A program made the position numbers and the translations under genes. 64,000 nucleotides of DNA from Parasponia andersonii (taxonomy: Eukaryota > Streptophyta > Magnoliopsida > Rosales > Cannabaceae), in assembly GCA_002914805.1 (NCBI GenBank), contig JXTB01000538.1:23265-87264 (forward strand), in the 5' to 3' direction. This document shows, in pieces, positions 60,571 to 64,000 of this stretch (position 1 is its first letter; each line of letters opens with the position of its first letter). The notes beneath the pieces are model-generated. The model was not told the origin of the DNA, ran no database searches, and saw only the letters and a list, made by a program, of their open reading frames with translations.

Positions 60571-61741
60571 TCACGTCTAGACGAAAAAGGTGGCGTGTAA
60601 AGGCAGTGGGACAGAGCAACTCTAGCTCTCTTTTCTCTCATTTGGGCCCCTAAGTGACGAAGATGAAGAATTCCAGGGCCTTTAAGCAATTTTTGTGAAT
60701 TGTAGCACTTTGATTTAAAATTCCATATATTCTGAATATTTTAATCCAAAAATACTTATTTACAAGTTTGCCATTGAGTATAAATTTCCCATTTTGATCC
60801 TTTTAAAACTCAGATTTTACACTAAGGTTCTTTATAAAAAAGCTTCAAAGAATTTATAAGTTCTCTTGAACTCTACAAAAAGAAATTAAGAATTCATAAT
60901 TAAGTTCTAAGGTTCTTTATGAAAAAATTTTAAAAAATTTATAGGTTCTCTCAAACTCTACAAATCCGTTATATTTTTTGAAAGTTATTTCCTCTCTTAA
61001 GTATCAAATTCTAGATACCTAATCATCCAATTATAGCTAGTTAATTAAGAAGCAATAAGAACAGTACTTTTTCCGTCTCACACAATACTTTCATTCAAAT
61101 GGGCATATTTAAATTGATGGGATAGAATGAGTTATAATCAAAGTATAATCTATCTTCGATTAATATAAATTCTATGTGGCAATGAGACCCATATATAATA
61201 GTGATCTTTAACTAGTAAAAAAGTCAAGCAATTAAAAAATAGAAATCCCATTCCAAACAATGCAAATTTACAAGATTTTTTTGCCCTTAGGAAGATAATG
61301 AAAATCAAAACGATGAGTCTAGGAGGAAAGAGAGAGGAAGAAGTCCTAAACGAAATCAACTAATTCTAAGGGTAAACAAAGTTATTTTCAGTAAATGAGT
61401 CACCTTTGAATACCATAAATTCATAAAACCACTCCATACAGTAGCTACAAAATATGAGCACCAACACCAACAACAAGAACAAAAAAAGCTCCATAATTAG
61501 CATTATTTGAAGAATTCAATTTCATCACAGTAGAATCCAAACAAGCCCTGATTTCAAGCACTAAAAAACAATAAACAAGAGAGAATAATAAAATAAAATT
61601 TAAAACAAAAGAAAGAGAGAAAATAATATGAAGTGAACCCTTCTTAAATATTTGAGATTAAAATCTTAGATAGTTTAATAACGAAAACTATACCATGTAT
61701 TTACTTCAAAATTATCCATAAGACTGAAAAGAAATACTAAC

Positions 61742-61964
61742 CTTCAAACTCTAGATCTTCCTCTTCCTCTGGTTCACCTTCAAACTCTGGATCTTCCTCT
61801 TCCTCTGATCCATTTTCTCCCATCACTGTTTTCTCTTTCTCTTTCTCTTTCTTCTCCATCTTTTCCATCATCTTCCTTTGATGATACATAGTTAATATAA
61901 TTTCAGTTTCCTTTGCCCATTTTTTGGACCTTGTTCTAATTGAAACAGGATCTCTGTAATCCAT
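61742..61964 (-). CDS. Small acidic, Lys/Glu-rich protein, partial gene model
   Basis: One exon on the minus strand starts at MDYRDPVSIRTRSKKWAKET, continues through a Met/Lys/Glu-rich helical stretch (KMMEKMEKKEKEKEK), and ends in two near-copies of EEEEDPEFEG before a good donor (GAAG|GTTAGT). About 74 codons are visible. Supporting a real gene: a TATA box (62200-62209), an ATG-free exon-like leader to about 62078 with donor ATCAG|GTGCC, and an acceptor-like TATACAG before the ATG. Downstream exons were not found, and I recognise no family. Low-complexity sequence makes homology doubtful. Confidence 0.35.
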
Positions 61965-62199
61965 GACTGAAGCCAGATACAACTCTGTATATATGAAATA
62001 TGAATTATGGGATGACATCCGATTTCTTAAAATTAAAAATTAAAAAAAAAAAATAAACAAAACAAGAAAAAGGCACCTGATGGAGCCGGAGTGATGGAAC
62101 TGCGCCAGAATGACGGAGAGTTGATTAGAGTTGCTGAGAGAAAAAGAGAAGATTAGGGAGTAGGTTTGGGTTTCCGATGACTGAATGTGAGTGAGAGAG

Positions 62200-62209
62200 T
62201 ATATATATT
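62200..62209 (-). promoter_or_regulatory. Candidate TATA box for the gene model at 61742-61964
   Basis: AATATATATA followed by CTCTCTC on the minus strand, about 240 bases upstream of the ATG and before a pyrimidine-rich leader-like stretch. Confidence 0.35.
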
Positions 62210-63480
62210 GTTTAATAATCTTTATGAATGAATTTATGAAAAGTCAGAGTTGTGTTTAATATCTGGCCACATGTATTTACAAGAACGCTGGAAATGGCAA
62301 ACTTTCAAACTTTTCAAACTAACATAATCAATGGGATCATCAACAAAAAGAGGAACTAACTCGGAATCACTGTCATCACGCGATCACTCAAATTCGATCC
62401 CCTCAATAAATAAATAAAAAAAAATGAAAAAAAAAATTCAAATTCCGTCGAAATGCAAATGGAATAAAATCTTTAACTAAAGAAACTCACTTTATGAGAA
62501 ACAAAGATAAAACTGTAAAGAGAAAAAAGAGCAATGATGAGAGACAGTTCAGATACAAAAATAAAGGTGGTTTAAACTCTATGTGGTGGCTCAAATTGAA
62601 GATCCAGTAAGGCAATTGATACATGTGAAGCGCAGGTGATTCTACGCAGCAAGTAAATGAGTGAGGTGGCGGTTCAACTTCTTTATTTTCAAAAACTTTC
62701 ATTTATAAGTTTATTACAAGGTTATTACAAGGATGGATGTAATAGAATAATATTTAATAAAACGCGACTAATAAAGCTTTTAGGTGCACAATAAATTCTA
62801 AACATCCTTTTAGTCTTACATTCATTAAAAAAAAAAATTTGTTTATTATTTAAATTAAATCTTTGCTGAAAAGCTTTTTTTTTTTTTTTGAAAATCTTTA
62901 ATTATAGAAAACAATCTTCAAAACTCTATCTAATATATAATATTTCGTAAAGGAATATTTAATAAAATGTAGTAAAAGTATAACTAAGGTAAAATTAGAG
63001 AGACCTTTAGCAAATGACCTTTCACGATTAGAAGTGAGTTTGAAATCTAAAATCTGAAACTTTTTCACGGAAGTCATCCCATATAAGAATATTAGAACAT
63101 TTGAATCATATTGTACCAAGGTTTGATGGGCTAAACTATGTAGATACTCCATTCCACTAGCAAAATCCAGTACAATTACTGTACTGATATCATTGTAATT
63201 CATACGGCAGCAAGTCCAGATACACTCTTTATTTTATGCTTTTTCCCTTTTATTTTCTCAAAAGACAATTTAAAAAAACGTGTGTGGGAGCCTTAAATTA
63301 GAAGAAGACTGTGAAGAATAGAAAGAAGGAGAGAAAGAAAAAGTAGTTCTGGGGAAATTTTGAGATCGTGCAGAAGAGAGTAGAAAAAGTTGTTGGTTTT
63401 TTATTTTCTAAAATGATGCATATAATGGTACGGGGAATATTCACTTTGTACTGTGGTGTATTTGTAATCTTTTGGGACTA
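62210..63480. other. Intergenic, no recognised feature
   Basis: AT-rich DNA with poly-A/T runs (62413-62440, 62826-62840, 62876-62890). No coding, RNA or mobile feature could be supported. Confidence 0.5.
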
Positions 63481-63483
63481 CTA

Positions 63484-63741
63484 TTATAAAAACCCGGAAT
63501 TTTTTAGGGTAATTTGGACATTTTACCAATTTTTCGGATAAAATATTGTGGGGACTAATTTGCAAAAATTTTGTTCGGGTGGACTAAATTGCAAATTTTG
63601 GGGGACTAGATTGATAGAGATTTGAAATTTTGGGGACTTATGTGCAATTTTTGAAAAATTGCACAGCCCAATAAAGAGGGGCCACGTGCACCTCTCTCCT
63701 CTCTCTCTCTCTCTCTCTCTTCTCTCTCCTCCCTCCCCCGA

Positions 63742-63786
<45 letters not shown>

Positions 63787-64000
63787 GCACGGCCGCAGCT
63801 CCGCCTCCGATCCACCGCTGCCCGCCGTCGTCCAGCCGCGAGGCCGCCACCGAAGGTCGCCCACTCCGAGCCGAAGCTTCGCCGCCTGTCCTCGCCGCTC
63901 GCCGCCGCCTGTGTCGCCGGAGATAGCCATTAAAGCCGGTTGAAGCTTTTTCGGAAATCCGGCCACTGGCGACGATTCCGGCCACCGTTTGACTCCAAAC
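63484..64000 (+). mobile_element. Possible LTR/leader block at the right edge
   Basis: From ATTATAAAAACCCGGAATTT the sequence shows a series of diverged GGGGACTAATTTGCAAAAATT-type words (63551, 63580, 63602, 63636), then a long CT microsatellite (63691-63784), then an abrupt GC-rich stretch to the window end. This order is common in LTRs and leaders of plant retroelements as I recall them. A gene leader cannot be excluded. The element is cut by the window edge. Confidence 0.35.
63691..63784 (+). repeat. (CT)n microsatellite
   Basis: Two long CT runs separated by TCTCCTCCCTCCCCCGATCT. It gives spurious Arg/Glu or Ser/Leu dipeptide frames on both strands. Confidence 0.97.

Noticed and set aside
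63523-63985. Arg/Glu-rich frames over the CT microsatellite
   Set aside because: Dipeptide runs come from the CT repeat. Frames exist on both strands and no homology is recognised.

Overview
This window is nuclear DNA of a flowering plant, most likely a eudicot. Protein genes are split by short AT-rich introns with GT..AG borders. Intergenic DNA is very AT-rich, with many poly-A/T and AT microsatellites, and carries LTR-retrotransposon, MITE-like and SINE-like remnants. I cannot name the species from sequence alone.

Layout from left to right. (1) 1012-9913 (+): last 15 recognisable coding exons of a BTAF1/Mot1 Swi2/Snf2 ATPase whose 5' part lies off the window. (2) 11282-14030 (-): complete seven-exon ALKBH6, a 2-oxoglutarate/Fe(II) dioxygenase, convergent with BTAF1. 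(3) 17874-19756 (-) and 24869-26792 (+): two three-exon SKU5-similar (pollen NTP303-like) multicopper-oxidase homologues in divergent orientation, separated by 5.1 kb holding LTR-element debris. (4) 27637-30310 (-): five-exon Pur-alpha, convergent with the second SKS gene. (5) 30311-40120: gene-poor 10 kb that hides a MIR169 precursor on the minus strand (37287-37443). (6) 40121-43832 (-): eight-exon BIG1/ATP6AP1(Ac45)-like membrane protein. (7) 45639-46828: complete solo LTR with 5-bp target-site duplication and an internal 78-bp minisatellite. (8) 48452-49351 (+): single-exon protein with a DUF3741/TRM-type motif. (9) 53887-55106 (+): three-exon alpha-expansin. (10) 55107-64000: repeat-rich tail with an F-box-like relic, a 300-bp tandem array, a small acidic-protein gene model and a CT/GC-rich block.

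The genes are not a functional cluster. The shared themes are pollen or cell-wall growth (SKS pair, expansin) and nuclear gene control (BTAF1, Pur-alpha, miR169). Exon borders were placed by hand from GT..AG sites, frame and family resemblance; every complete model below adds up to an open frame.

I found no previously undescribed multi-gene system. The observations I rate highest are the MIR169 hairpin, the His-Asp repeat expanded inside a conserved Pur domain, the 86-bp duplication that copies a splice donor in ALKBH6, the solo LTR with its minisatellite, and several dispersed repeat families present twice within the window.
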